Assembly (NCBI GenBank): GCA_905214195.1 | Contig: CAJMLH010000029.1 | Coordinates: 1 to 27,385 of the forward strand | Length of the DNA stretch: 27,385 nt | DNA from: an uncultured bacterium | Lineage (GTDB): Bacteria > Bacillota > Clostridia > Peptostreptococcales > Anaerovoracaceae | Direction: 5' to 3' | Program-made: the position numbers and the translations under genes | The notes under the pieces: model-generated | Seen by the model: only the letters and a program-made list of their open reading frames with translations | What the model was told of the DNA's origin: nothing | Database searches by the model: none | Shown: positions 7,357 to 15,178 of the stretch, in pieces | How the letters are laid out: each line of letters begins with the position of its first letter | Numbering within the stretch: position 1 is the first letter of the stretch

Positions 7357-7928
7357 TAGTTAGCACCTCCTTGAACTGCTTCATATTGCTCTAATGCTAC
7401 GCATACACCCTGGTATACTCCGTTGGAAGATATGGTAGCTCCGCTTATATATGATACGGCTGAATCGCCTTTGATGTTTTCTGCGCCTGCAAGCTCTGCC
7501 AGACCCTGATACTGCTTCAGATATCCTGATTCATGAGCTTTTGTACCAAGACCCTTTGTATCACCATGAGCTGTTACCTTTACGCCTGTTATGCTGCCTT
7601 CGCTGTCTATACCTATCATTTCTGTAAGCAGACCGCCGAAAGATGCTGACTGAACAGTAACTACCATTCCTACTCCGTCAGCTACATAACATTCGGTAAC
7701 AAATACCTTGTCAGGAACTGCAACTACTAAATCTCCGTCATACTTTTCAAAAGTTTTTGCCGCAGGAAGAAGTTCCGCTCTTGAAGCGTCAGCTGCTTTT
7801 GCTGCATTTTCAGCGATTATCGGTGATGTTACGGAATTTACATATGCAAGTGCAAAGGTAATTACCAGACATATAGCCACGAGTACAACTACAGGCTGTA
7901 TGTATTCTTTAAATGTATTATTTTTCAT
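7356..7928 (-). CDS. rnfG: Rnf complex subunit G, covalent FMN protein
   Basis: A 190-residue protein with one N-terminal membrane helix (about 11-32) and an extracytoplasmic FMN-binding domain. The flavinylation motif is SGATIS at 162-167, with Thr165 as the predicted phosphoester-FMN site, the substrate of ApbE encoded at 1324-2400. I chose the ATG at 7928 (MKNNTF) because the helix then starts at the usual distance. The start overlaps the last 11 nt of rnfD, and GGAGG lies about 11 nt upstream. Longer in-frame starts at 7946 and 7970 lie within rnfD and have no ribosome site of their own. Confidence 0.95.
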   Translation of the reverse strand: MKNNTFKEYIQPVVVLVAICLVITFALAYVNSVTSPIIAENAAKAADASRAELLPAAKTFEKYDGDLVVAVPDKVFVTECYVADGVGMVVTVQSASFGGLLTEMIGIDSEGSITGVKVTAHGDTKGLGTKAHESGYLKQYQGLAELAGAENIKGDSAVSYISGATISSNGVYQGVCVALEQYEAVQGGAN

Positions 7929-8892
7929 TTTTCTTAGCACCTCCATACATTCTCTTCTGGAAGAAGTCATTGATGAGCGGTGTCAGGCAGTTCATGATCA
8001 GAATCGAGAAAGATACGCCCTCCGGATACTGACCCCAGATTCTTATAACCATCGTTATAAGGCCGCATCCTATTCCGAACACTACTTTACCCATTGGCAG
8101 AAGCGGAGTTGTAACATAGTCGGTTGCCATGAAGAAAGCACCTAACATAACACCGCCGGCCAGTACATGGAAGATAGCCATATTAAGCGCATCTCCGCCG
8201 GTTACTCCATAGTAAATTGCTGCGAACACAAATACGGTTCCTATGAAGCATGCAGGAATAATAGGGCTTATTATCTTCTTCCAAATCAGGAATAATCCAC
8301 CTAAAAGAAGTGCAATAGCGCTGACTTCACCCATGGATCCGCCTATGAAACCAAGGAACATTTCCATGTTTGTCGGAAGTTCGCCGCTGCCCTCTGCAAG
8401 CACTCCAAGAGGAGTAGCTGTAGAAGTTGTATCTGCTGCCATTCTTGGCAAAGGCCATGTTGTCATTTCAGTTGCAAAAGAAATGAATAACACAATTCTT
8501 GCTGTAATAGCAGGGTTTGCAATATTTTTACCTATACCGCCGAAGAGCTGCTTTACAACGATTATCGCTACAAAGCATCCCAGAATGGCAATCCAATACG
8601 GCAGTCCTGACGGAACATTGAAAGCTATAAGCATACCTGTCAGGGCAGCACTAAGATCCCCTATAGTCTGTCTTCTGTGCATCAGAACATTCCATATCCA
8701 TTCAAAGAATACAGCTGAAACGATGCATACCAGAGTAAGTGATATAACTCGCAGTCCGAATATATATACACTTACAAGGAATGAAGGTACCAGTGCCATG
8801 ATTACCATAGCCATGATTCTTGTAGTATCTACATTGCTAACTATATGAGGAGCTGATGATACTACTAAATTACTGTATGTTTTCTTTTCCAT
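7918..8892 (-). CDS. rnfD: Rnf complex subunit D, flavin-bearing membrane protein
   Basis: A 324-residue protein with eight or more hydrophobic segments, homologous to NqrB. The segment DTTSTATPLG (154-163) aligns with the SGATPL flavinylation site of RnfD. The motif here is S-T-A-T, with Thr160 as the predicted FMN-linked residue. NPAITARIVLFISFA and AFFMATDYVTTP are further family blocks. The ATG at 8892 shares its A with the rnfC stop (TAATG). The AAGGAGG in the rnfC tail is about 13 nt upstream, so the ribosome probably re-initiates. Confidence 0.96.
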   Translation of the reverse strand: MEKKTYSNLVVSSAPHIVSNVDTTRIMAMVIMALVPSFLVSVYIFGLRVISLTLVCIVSAVFFEWIWNVLMHRRQTIGDLSAALTGMLIAFNVPSGLPYWIAILGCFVAIIVVKQLFGGIGKNIANPAITARIVLFISFATEMTTWPLPRMAADTTSTATPLGVLAEGSGELPTNMEMFLGFIGGSMGEVSAIALLLGGLFLIWKKIISPIIPACFIGTVFVFAAIYYGVTGGDALNMAIFHVLAGGVMLGAFFMATDYVTTPLLPMGKVVFGIGCGLITMVIRIWGQYPEGVSFSILIMNCLTPLINDFFQKRMYGGAKKNEK

Positions 8893-10202
8893 TACTTGAT
8901 TCCAGCCTCCTTTACAACAGCCTTTCCGAGCTTGTTTGTGAATCCCAGAGGTCTTCTCGCAGGACATACATATGAACAGCTTCCGCATTCCATACACTGC
9001 ATAACTTTAAGGTCTGACAGAGCTTGTGCATCTCTTCTGTCATATGCATCTGCCAAAGCAGTAGGAATAAGGTTGAAAGGACATGCCTGATGACATCTTC
9101 CGCAGTTAATACATGCGGTTTCTTCCTTAACCATTGACTGTTCCTTTGAGAATGCAAGAATAGCATTATTGTTCTTTACTATAGGCATCTCGTCGGAGAA
9201 GATAGCTCTTCCCATCATAGGTCCGCCCATAAGAATCTTACGAGGTTCCTGTTTGTAACCGCCGCAGAATCCTATAACATCATTTATCATAGCTCCGATA
9301 GGCGCTATGACATTCTTAGGCTGCGCCACTGCATCTCCATCTACAGTCATTCTCTTTGAAACGAGCGGCATTCCTGTTCTGAAATATTCGCCAACTTTAG
9401 CAAATGTTGTTACATTGGAAAGTATAACTCCCAAATCAGCAGGCAGTACTCCTGCGTTCATTGTCTTTCCTGTAATTTCATATACCAAAACTCTTTCGGC
9501 ACCCTTAGGGTATCTTGCCTGAAGTTTAAATGTCTTGATATTTGTTATTCCCTTGTCAGCTAACATCTTATCAAGATGAGCTATTGCATCGGGTTTGTTT
9601 TCTTCAATTCCTATGAATCCTTCATCCAGTCCTATATACTTCATTGCAAGCTGCATTCCGCTGATGAGATCTTCTGCGTCTTCCAGCATGAGTCTGTGGT
9701 CGGATGTGATGAACGGCTCACACTCTGCTGCATTTACAATTAAAGTGTGTACTTCATCGATGTTTCTTGGATTGAATTTAATGTGAGTAGGGAATGATGC
9801 ACCACCAAGTCCAACCAATCCGCTATCTCTTATGGCTTTTACAAACCCCTGTAAATCATCAACTACAGGAGGCTTGATGCCTTCGTAAATTTCCTGTTTC
9901 TTATCTGTCTCGATAACAACAAGAGTATCGCTGCCTCCAACGGCAGATCTCTGCTCTTCTATGCCAGTCACCGTTCCCGAAACACTGGAGTGAATAGGTG
10001 CGCTGACAAAAGCGTCAACATCGCCTATAAGCTGGCCTACCTTAACATAGTCTCCTTTTTTTACCAAAGGTTTGCAAGGCGCTCCAATATGCTGAGACAT
10101 GGAAATTTTTACAACATCAGGAACAGGCATTACTTCTGTTGCACAACCGGCAGTGTGCTTGTAATGGCTCACATGAATGCTGTGTAAATGTTTGTGACTC
10201 AT
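8892..10202 (-). CDS. rnfC: Rnf complex subunit C, NADH-side flavin/iron-sulfur protein
   Basis: A 436-residue peripheral cytoplasmic subunit that passes electrons to NAD+. It shows the N-terminal barrel/lipoyl-like region (VKKGDYVKVGQLIGD). It also has the glycine-rich NADH/FMN segment GLVGLGGASFPTHIKF and NAAECEPFITSD, a SLBB-like region, and two C-terminal clusters: CINCGRCHQACP and CMECGSCSYVCP. Length is normal for clostridial RnfC, without the long Lys/Ala tail of gammaproteobacterial forms. It is the first gene of the operon. The start at 10202 has AAAGGAAGG upstream, and a consensus promoter lies at 10251-10279. Confidence 0.97.
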   Translation of the reverse strand: MSHKHLHSIHVSHYKHTAGCATEVMPVPDVVKISMSQHIGAPCKPLVKKGDYVKVGQLIGDVDAFVSAPIHSSVSGTVTGIEEQRSAVGGSDTLVVIETDKKQEIYEGIKPPVVDDLQGFVKAIRDSGLVGLGGASFPTHIKFNPRNIDEVHTLIVNAAECEPFITSDHRLMLEDAEDLISGMQLAMKYIGLDEGFIGIEENKPDAIAHLDKMLADKGITNIKTFKLQARYPKGAERVLVYEITGKTMNAGVLPADLGVILSNVTTFAKVGEYFRTGMPLVSKRMTVDGDAVAQPKNVIAPIGAMINDVIGFCGGYKQEPRKILMGGPMMGRAIFSDEMPIVKNNNAILAFSKEQSMVKEETACINCGRCHQACPFNLIPTALADAYDRRDAQALSDLKVMQCMECGSCSYVCPARRPLGFTNKLGKAVVKEAGIK

Positions 10203-10250
10203 TTGTTGAGACCTTCCTTTCTAAAATTTGTACATATCCATACAAAATAC

Positions 10251-10279
10251 ATTATACAACAAATTGCCGCAAAATCCAA
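10251..10279 (-). promoter_or_regulatory. rnf operon promoter
   Basis: On the minus strand TTGGAT (10279-10274), a 17-bp spacer, then a perfect TATAAT (10256-10251). Expected start of RNA is near 10244, giving a leader of about 42 nt to the rnfC ATG. Confidence 0.8.
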
Positions 10280-10280
10280 C

Positions 10281-10296
10281 AAAAAGTTGACTTTTT
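10281..10296. repeat. Inverted repeat just upstream of the rnf -35
   Basis: AAAAAGT-TG-ACTTTTT has 7-bp perfect arms around a 2-bp centre, ending 2 bp from the rnf -35 box. Its position suits an activator or repressor operator, but A/T-rich symmetry of this length can arise by chance. Confidence 0.35.
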
Positions 10297-10527
10297 ATTA
10301 ACATGAAGTTGTTACCTTATCAGGAAACGGTTACTAAGGGCATGGCAAAATGCTGGATTGGCAAAGGGTGCCGCTATATTTTCCTTATGTCAAATTTTCT
10401 CTATATATTACCGCAAAATTTCGTCTGCTGCTCTTCTTTTACCCTCAAACTCACCATGAAAACACCGATTTTATTGGCAATTTTTCAAAATTCTGAGATA
10501 TAGGACAAAAATTTACAATTATCACAC
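10297..10527. other. Non-coding interval upstream of rnf
   Basis: About 230 bp between the decarboxylase terminator and the rnf control region. No plausible gene, tRNA, or FMN or other riboswitch core was recognised. A 66-codon plus-strand frame (10303-10503) lacks a ribosome site and protein-like composition. Two direct GTTAC-containing copies (near 10310 and 10330) are noted without assignment. Confidence 0.5.
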
Positions 10528-10581
10528 AAAAAAAGAGGCTTTGCCGTAATGGTATTACGCTGATACCACCGACTTTGCCTC
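10528..10581 (-). terminator. Terminator of the TIGR00300-decarboxylase operon
   Basis: Minus-strand RNA: GAGGC (10581-10577) pairs with GCCTC (10539-10535), and an inner TGGTAT/ATACCA stem strengthens it. A run of T's follows at 10534-10528. It lies 7 bp past the decarboxylase stop. Confidence 0.8.
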
Positions 10582-10587
10582 CATAAT

Positions 10588-11988
10588 TTACTTACCTACC
10601 CAAACTTTCATATCTTCGCTGACACCTATGACCTTTTCCCCTGCCATTCTCAGCTCTTTTATGTATTCCGTGACTTCTTCTTCCAGCACCTCTCCCGGAC
10701 ATACAATGGGAATACCGGGCGGATACGGTATGATTGATGAAGCACACACCTTGCCGGATGCTTCATCGAGTGAAACAAGCTCTTTGTGTTCAGGTACTGC
10801 ATGCCACCTAAGCTTACACGATAATGCTTTAGGTCGGCACGGTTTTTCCACCTCGACCATACTGCGGCTGTCACTCAGTTCTCTAAGAGCATTGAGAAGT
10901 TTTTCATAGTCACTTCGCACATTGCCGATTCCTGTCATGCACATTACAAGGTTTCCGGACACTAACTCCACGAATATGTTTTTCCCGATAAGATACTCCT
11001 CAAGTGCAGCTCCGTCAAAGCCATAGAAAGACATATCTATATTTAGCTTGGTACGGTCAAGTCCATCTGCTCTCATCAGGTTCAATCCCGGTATCTTGGC
11101 AGCTTCATCATAAAACCAATCTATATTTTCTTTCCATTGCCTCATTAGTCTATCGCCATGGCCGGCAATCAAATCGGCATTGGCATCAAGAGTCGCCATC
11201 AAAGGATATGACGGACTGGAGCTTTCCATAATCTGCAGCTTGTCTTCAAGAGCAGCCAATTCCACACGGTTGCTGCATACATTTAAAACAGCAGTCTGCG
11301 TAAACGAAGCCAATGTTTTATGTGTACTGTTGATTACTATATCCGCACCTAAAACTTCCGCAGCCGCCGGCATATCTTTTTCAAAAAACTTCAAATGAGC
11401 CCCATGTGCCTGATCCACAATCAAAATTTTATTATTTTTATGTACGATTTCGGCAATTGATTTAATATCACTGCAAATTCCGTAATAGTTGGGACTTGGC
11501 AAAATCACGGCATCTGTATCAGGCTCTGACATGAATATTTTTTCAACCGCTTCAGGCGTTACCTTGCCTTGTATGCCGTATTCATCTATCGTTTCGGGAT
11601 ATATATACACAGGAGTTATGTTTCCGAGGGTTAGGGCATTAAACACGGATTTGTGGCAATTTCTTGCCATGGCAAGTTTGCCGCCTTTAGGCACGCACGA
11701 CAAAATTGCAGATATAATGCCCCCCGAGCTTCCGTTTATAAGCAAATACGACTTGCGACAATCGTAAAGGGTTTCATACTTTTTCATGGTTTCTGCAATT
11801 ACACTTTCCGCCTGAAAAAGATTGTCCGCTCCCGAAATCTCGGTTATATCCCATATATGCAAATCTCCCGGAAGCCCAAGCATATCTTGCTTTCGATAAA
11901 GGTTCCTGCCTTTATGCCCGGGCATATGAAATGATACCGGCTCGGCTTCCGAGTGTTTTTCAAGAAAATATCTAAGTCCTTTTTCCAA
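10588..11988 (-). CDS. Orn/Lys/Arg-type PLP-dependent decarboxylase (TTG start)
   Basis: A 466-residue fold-type I PLP enzyme of the ornithine/lysine/arginine decarboxylase group, expected to make a polyamine or diamine (putrescine, cadaverine or agmatine). Motifs are the N-terminal FHMPGHKGR, the PLP-stacking/phosphate region NGSSGG, VDQAHGAHLKF (Asp192 for the pyridine N) and STHKTL with the Schiff-base Lys224. The C-terminal domain has the family PPGIPIVCPGE. It is the short SpeA/YaaO-like form without the wing domain of the inducible enterobacterial enzymes. The start codon is TTG at 11988-11986, supported by AGGAG 6 nt upstream. It follows the TIGR00300 gene by 12 bp in one operon. Substrate cannot be settled from sequence; ornithine is favoured by the neighbour. 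Confidence 0.9.
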   Translation of the reverse strand: MEKGLRYFLEKHSEAEPVSFHMPGHKGRNLYRKQDMLGLPGDLHIWDITEISGADNLFQAESVIAETMKKYETLYDCRKSYLLINGSSGGIISAILSCVPKGGKLAMARNCHKSVFNALTLGNITPVYIYPETIDEYGIQGKVTPEAVEKIFMSEPDTDAVILPSPNYYGICSDIKSIAEIVHKNNKILIVDQAHGAHLKFFEKDMPAAAEVLGADIVINSTHKTLASFTQTAVLNVCSNRVELAALEDKLQIMESSSPSYPLMATLDANADLIAGHGDRLMRQWKENIDWFYDEAAKIPGLNLMRADGLDRTKLNIDMSFYGFDGAALEEYLIGKNIFVELVSGNLVMCMTGIGNVRSDYEKLLNALRELSDSRSMVEVEKPCRPKALSCKLRWHAVPEHKELVSLDEASGKVCASSIIPYPPGIPIVCPGEVLEEEVTEYIKELRMAGEKVIGVSEDMKVWVGK

Positions 11989-12000
11989 AGTTTTCTCCTG

Positions 12001-13098
12001 TTATAAGTCAAGCCCTGCACTTAAGTTTCTCATAAAGTCCTGAACATTTGTAACTATTCCCTTAGCCGCCAAACTTCCCCTGTCTCCCAACTTGTTGGCT
12101 GCAAATTCGGAAGTGTCAACCATATAAAAATGTATAGGTCTCACAGTCCCGTCTTCCAAAACCCTATAAGTAGGAGTCATATTGCCTGCTGCTATTGTAT
12201 GAAGAACAGTTGCCATTCCTATTACCGTTGTTGCTTTGCGGATATGTGAACGAATGGTATCTTGACCTACATAATTATCCTCGTAGACTTCAGGAAGCGG
12301 TCCGTCATCTCTTATAGATCCGTTCAAAACGAAAGGTACATTATTTTTAACGCAATTATAAATAATCCCGTCCTTTATGCCTTCTGCCTCTATGAACGCA
12401 GGTATTGATTCATATGTGTTTATAGCATTTATTGTATCTAAATGATTATAATGTCCCATGAAGTGCTGCTTCTGATTAACAATATCACATCCAAGTGCAG
12501 TTCCCAGATATCCGCCTTCCAAATCGTGGGTGGCAAGAGCATTTCCTGCAAGCAATGCATTACAGTACCCATGTGCTATAATTTCTCCCATCACTCGCCT
12601 TGCCTCCGTATCGAAGCTGCATGCAGGACCAAGAACCCAAACAACATAACCGTTGTTTGCTTTTTCATATTTGAGAAGTTCTATCAATTCCTTATAATCC
12701 TGAGTAAAAGAAGTTTCCCTGCTTCTTGCCTGTCTGAATGCAAAAGTATTTTTTACCTCTTCCTCTTCCTCTCTCAACCAGCAATCGTCATGCACATATA
12801 TTCCTTCGCTGCAATCTTCCGTTCTGCCTACTACAATCATATCCTCGGCTTTTATATTTCTGAATTCAACTACTCTCACCTGTTCTCCGTCCCAAACAGG
12901 CACGGCGTCCATTCTGCTGTCTTTTGCAAGATGCCACTGTCCGTCTATTTTAAAGTATTCCGGAAATATAGATGTGGCATGAAAGCCCTTAGGAGCAGCC
13001 TTTGCGTGAGGCGCTTTAACCAACTTTGCATTTGGCGCATTTATAAACTTTTCCTGTGTAAAATCAGGTTCAATATACTTTGCTAATTTAAAACTCAT
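12001..13098 (-). CDS. TIGR00300 / LOR-SDH-family protein, probable ornithine cyclodeaminase
   Basis: A 365-residue protein of the TIGR00300 family (LOR/SDH conserved region). Members include the archaeal NAD-dependent ornithine cyclodeaminase (MMP1218 type) and the C-terminal half of cyanobacterial AgrE/ArgZ, which turn ornithine into proline plus ammonia. Signature blocks seen are LGPACSFDTEARR (156-168), AGNALATHDLEGGYLGTALG (184-203), VPFVLNGSIRDDGPLPE (254-270), HTIAAGNMTP (300-309) and GDRGSLAAKGIVTNV (338-352). There is no N-terminal arginine dihydrolase domain, so it is the stand-alone form, somewhat shorter than the roughly 400-residue archaeal proteins. Assignment of ornithine as substrate rests on family knowledge and on the decarboxylase next to it. 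RBS AGAGGT lies before the ATG at 13098. Confidence 0.85.
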   Translation of the reverse strand: MSFKLAKYIEPDFTQEKFINAPNAKLVKAPHAKAAPKGFHATSIFPEYFKIDGQWHLAKDSRMDAVPVWDGEQVRVVEFRNIKAEDMIVVGRTEDCSEGIYVHDDCWLREEEEEVKNTFAFRQARSRETSFTQDYKELIELLKYEKANNGYVVWVLGPACSFDTEARRVMGEIIAHGYCNALLAGNALATHDLEGGYLGTALGCDIVNQKQHFMGHYNHLDTINAINTYESIPAFIEAEGIKDGIIYNCVKNNVPFVLNGSIRDDGPLPEVYEDNYVGQDTIRSHIRKATTVIGMATVLHTIAAGNMTPTYRVLEDGTVRPIHFYMVDTSEFAANKLGDRGSLAAKGIVTNVQDFMRNLSAGLDL

Positions 13099-13128
13099 TT
13101 CTTTTACCTCTCTTTTTTCAGCATGGTT

Positions 13129-13137
13129 ATTTTACCA
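13129..13137 (-). promoter_or_regulatory. Possible extended -10 for the TIGR00300 operon
   Basis: On the minus strand TGG-TAAAAT, with no clear -35. It would start RNA near 13122, about 24 nt before the ATG. It is weak on its own; it is the best candidate in the divergent interval. Confidence 0.35.
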
Positions 13138-13157
13138 CATCAAACAGGAGAATAAAA

Positions 13158-13175
13158 TACAGAATTTAATCTGTA
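13158..13175. promoter_or_regulatory. Candidate operator in the tetR / TIGR00300 divergent interval
   Basis: TACAGA-ATTTAA-TCTGTA, an imperfect palindrome with 6-bp arms. It lies between the two divergent promoters, as expected for a site bound by the adjacent TetR protein. The link to that protein is inference. Confidence 0.4.
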
Positions 13176-13215
13176 CTTTTTTATGGTTTTTATCTTAGTT
13201 TACCAAAGAAAAATA

Positions 13216-13244
13216 TTGAAATATCAACGATTATATACTATACT
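13216..13244 (+). promoter_or_regulatory. tetR promoter
   Basis: TTGAAA (13216-13221), a 17-bp spacer, TATACT (13239-13244). Both boxes are close to consensus. The leader to the ATG at 13321 would be about 70 nt and very A/T-rich. Confidence 0.6.
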
Positions 13245-13320
13245 TAATTCTATACTAAAAAATATATCAAAAATAAAATTTTTAGATTTTTATTTAGACT
13301 CAACTTTGAGAGGTGAAAAA

Positions 13321-13905
13321 ATGAAAAAAAAGAATTCAAAAAACACAAAAGGGAAAATAGTTTCAGCCGCATGGCAGCTTTTTTACCAGCAAGGATACGA
13401 TGACACGACTATAGATGAAATCGTGGAAGCATCCGGCACTTCAAAAGGTTCATTCTATCATTACTTTGATGGAAAAGATACCCTTTTGACATCACTTTCA
13501 TACTTATTTGATGAAAAATACGAAGAACTGATAGAAACAATGGACCCGACACTTTCTCCGCTCCAAAAACTTATTTTTATCAACCGTGAACTTTTTATAA
13601 TGATAGAAAACACGGTCTCCGTATCTCTCTTAGCTCGGCTTTTTTCAACCCAGCTTGTTACAAAAGGTGAGCGCCATATGCTTGAGCCGAGTCGCACATA
13701 CTACAAGCTGCTTAGACAAATAACGATAGAAGGACAGCAAGGGGGATATTTCAGAGACGACCTTTCAATCAATGACATAACAAAAGCTTATGCCGTTTTT
13801 GAACGAGGTCTCATGTACGACTGGTGCTTATGCAACGGCAACTACTCGCTCTGTCAATACTCTTCAATTATGCTCCCTCTCTTTCTCCAAGGTTTCTGCA
13901 AATAA
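13321..13905 (+). CDS. TetR/AcrR-family transcriptional regulator
   Basis: A 194-residue DNA-binding protein. The N-terminal helix-turn-helix is clear: AAWQLFYQQGYDDTTIDEIVEASGTSKGSFYHYF at about residues 15-48, shown here only for its key GTSKGSFYHYF end. The C-terminal ligand domain carries no strong clue to its effector. The basic leader MKKKNSKNTKGK precedes the domain. I chose the ATG at 13321 over an earlier in-frame ATG at 13183 because GAGGTG lies 8 bp upstream, the TetR domain starts at the normal distance, and the promoter falls between the two. It is divergent from the TIGR00300-decarboxylase operon and probably controls it and itself. Confidence 0.92.
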   Translation: MKKKNSKNTKGKIVSAAWQLFYQQGYDDTTIDEIVEASGTSKGSFYHYFDGKDTLLTSLSYLFDEKYEELIETMDPTLSPLQKLIFINRELFIMIENTVSVSLLARLFSTQLVTKGERHMLEPSRTYYKLLRQITIEGQQGGYFRDDLSINDITKAYAVFERGLMYDWCLCNGNYSLCQYSSIMLPLFLQGFCK

Positions 13906-13906
13906 C

Positions 13907-13937
13907 AAAAACCTTCGTCTTTATGGCGAAGGTTTTT
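13907..13937. terminator. Bidirectional terminator between tetR and the flavodiiron gene
   Basis: AAAAACCTTCG (13907-13917) pairs perfectly with CGAAGGTTTTT (13927-13937) around a 9-nt loop. This 11-bp stem carries T's on both strands and sits between the two convergent stops. Confidence 0.9.
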
Positions 13938-13954
13938 ATTATAGATTATACTAT

Positions 13955-15160
13955 TTACTTTTTCATCGACTCTATTAACGAATCCGCAAGATTGTCTATT
14001 TCCTTTGCATTGGATTCATTAGGAGAAGAGTTTACGGAAACTTGACTTCCCAAAACGAGGCTCTCTCTGAAATTTTCATCGATAAAATCTTTCATAAGAG
14101 AACCGGACTTTATAGCCCATGTTCCATTCTCAATTATTCCGAAAGTTCTCTTTTGGAAATTGAGCATCTTAAGATGATGAAGGAAATCATACATCTTAGG
14201 ATAAATGTTAAGGTTATATGTCACCGAAGCCAAAACGATATGGCTGTATTTGAATGCTTCTGCAACTATGTAGGAAACATCTGTGTTGGATATATCGTAT
14301 ACCGCAACATTTGTCATTCCCTTTTCGCAAAGAGCAGATGCCAGCGACTGTGCCGCTTTTTCGGTATTTCCATACATTGAAGCGTAAACTACAAGCACGC
14401 CCTTTTCTTCCGGTTCATATCTGCTCCACTTGTCATGTTTATCTATATAATATTCCAAGTCTTTGCGCCACACCGGTCCATGAAGCGGACAGAATGTAGT
14501 AATTGGAACGGTTGACGCCTTTTGCAGCAAATGCTGAACAAATGGCCCGTATTTACCTACTATATTGCAGAAATATCTTCTTGCATCATCAATCCAATCT
14601 CTGTCAAAATCAACTTCATCTGCAAACAATTTACCATCCAGAGAACCGAATGTACCAAAGGCATCGGCAGAGAACAAGACTCCATTGGTAGTATCAAATG
14701 TCACCATAGCCTCAGGCCAGTGAACCATAGGCGCCGCAACGAAAACCACCTCATGCTTTCCGAAACTCTTAGTATCGCCCTCTTTCACTTCTTCCTTACG
14801 GTCATCGACATTAAAACCAAACTGATGCATAAACATGAACGACTTTTCATTGCTGATTACTTTACACTCCGGATACCTGATAAGAACCTCTTCCAGTGAA
14901 GCCGCATGGTCAGGCTCCATATGATTTACAATCAGGTAGTCGAGAGTTCTTCCGTCAAGAACTTCTTCTATATTTTCAAGAAATTCTCTGCATCCCGACC
15001 AGTCTACAGTATCAAACAGCACTGTTTTTTCATCCATAAGAAGATATGCGTTATATGATACTCCTCTTGGAATAGGGTGAATATTCTCAAAGAGATGCAG
15101 GCGCTTGTCATTAACTCCCACCCAATACAGGTCTTCAGTTACTTTTCTTACACTGCTCAT
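13955..15160 (-). CDS. fprA: Class A flavodiiron protein (FprA), O2/NO reductase
   Basis: A 401-residue enzyme that reduces O2 to water or NO to N2O at a non-heme diiron site, using FMN as the entry point. The N-terminal metallo-beta-lactamase-like domain has every diiron ligand: H80, E82, D84, H85 (HMEPDH), H147 (MVHWPE), D166 (SADAFG) and H227 (CPLHGP). The flavodoxin domain begins near 253 with the FMN loop YASMYGNTEKAA. No rubredoxin or reductase domain is attached, so it needs a separate electron donor. The preceding gene, 18 bp upstream and on the same strand, ends in a rubredoxin domain, which is the natural donor. RBS AAAGGAG lies in the gap. The 3' end meets tetR at the shared terminator. 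Confidence 0.96.
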   Translation of the reverse strand: MSSVRKVTEDLYWVGVNDKRLHLFENIHPIPRGVSYNAYLLMDEKTVLFDTVDWSGCREFLENIEEVLDGRTLDYLIVNHMEPDHAASLEEVLIRYPECKVISNEKSFMFMHQFGFNVDDRKEEVKEGDTKSFGKHEVVFVAAPMVHWPEAMVTFDTTNGVLFSADAFGTFGSLDGKLFADEVDFDRDWIDDARRYFCNIVGKYGPFVQHLLQKASTVPITTFCPLHGPVWRKDLEYYIDKHDKWSRYEPEEKGVLVVYASMYGNTEKAAQSLASALCEKGMTNVAVYDISNTDVSYIVAEAFKYSHIVLASVTYNLNIYPKMYDFLHHLKMLNFQKRTFGIIENGTWAIKSGSLMKDFIDENFRESLVLGSQVSVNSSPNESNAKEIDNLADSLIESMKK

Positions 15161-15178
15161 TTTCTGCTTCTCCTTTCA

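Noticed and set aside
8243..8848. 201-codon plus-strand frame
   Set aside because: It is antisense to rnfD, and its composition mirrors rnfD codons.
10308..10336. Two GTTAC half-sites as a Crp/Fnr operator for rnf
   Set aside because: They are direct rather than inverted copies, with the wrong spacing for the GTAAC-N4-GTTAC pattern.
10303..10503. 66-codon plus-strand frame upstream of rnf
   Set aside because: It has no ribosome site, has Cys/Phe-rich composition of chance type, and lies opposite the rnf control region.
10203..10587. FMN riboswitch or other riboswitch before rnf
   Set aside because: No conserved aptamer core was found, and the predicted leader from the TATAAT is only about 42 nt.
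12442..13086. 214-codon plus-strand frame
   Set aside because: It is antisense to the well-supported TIGR00300 gene and has Cys/Ser/Phe-rich shadow composition.
13183..13320. Longer TetR start at 13183
   Set aside because: It would add 46 Ile/Lys/Leu residues over the promoter and has no ribosome site, whereas 13321 has one.
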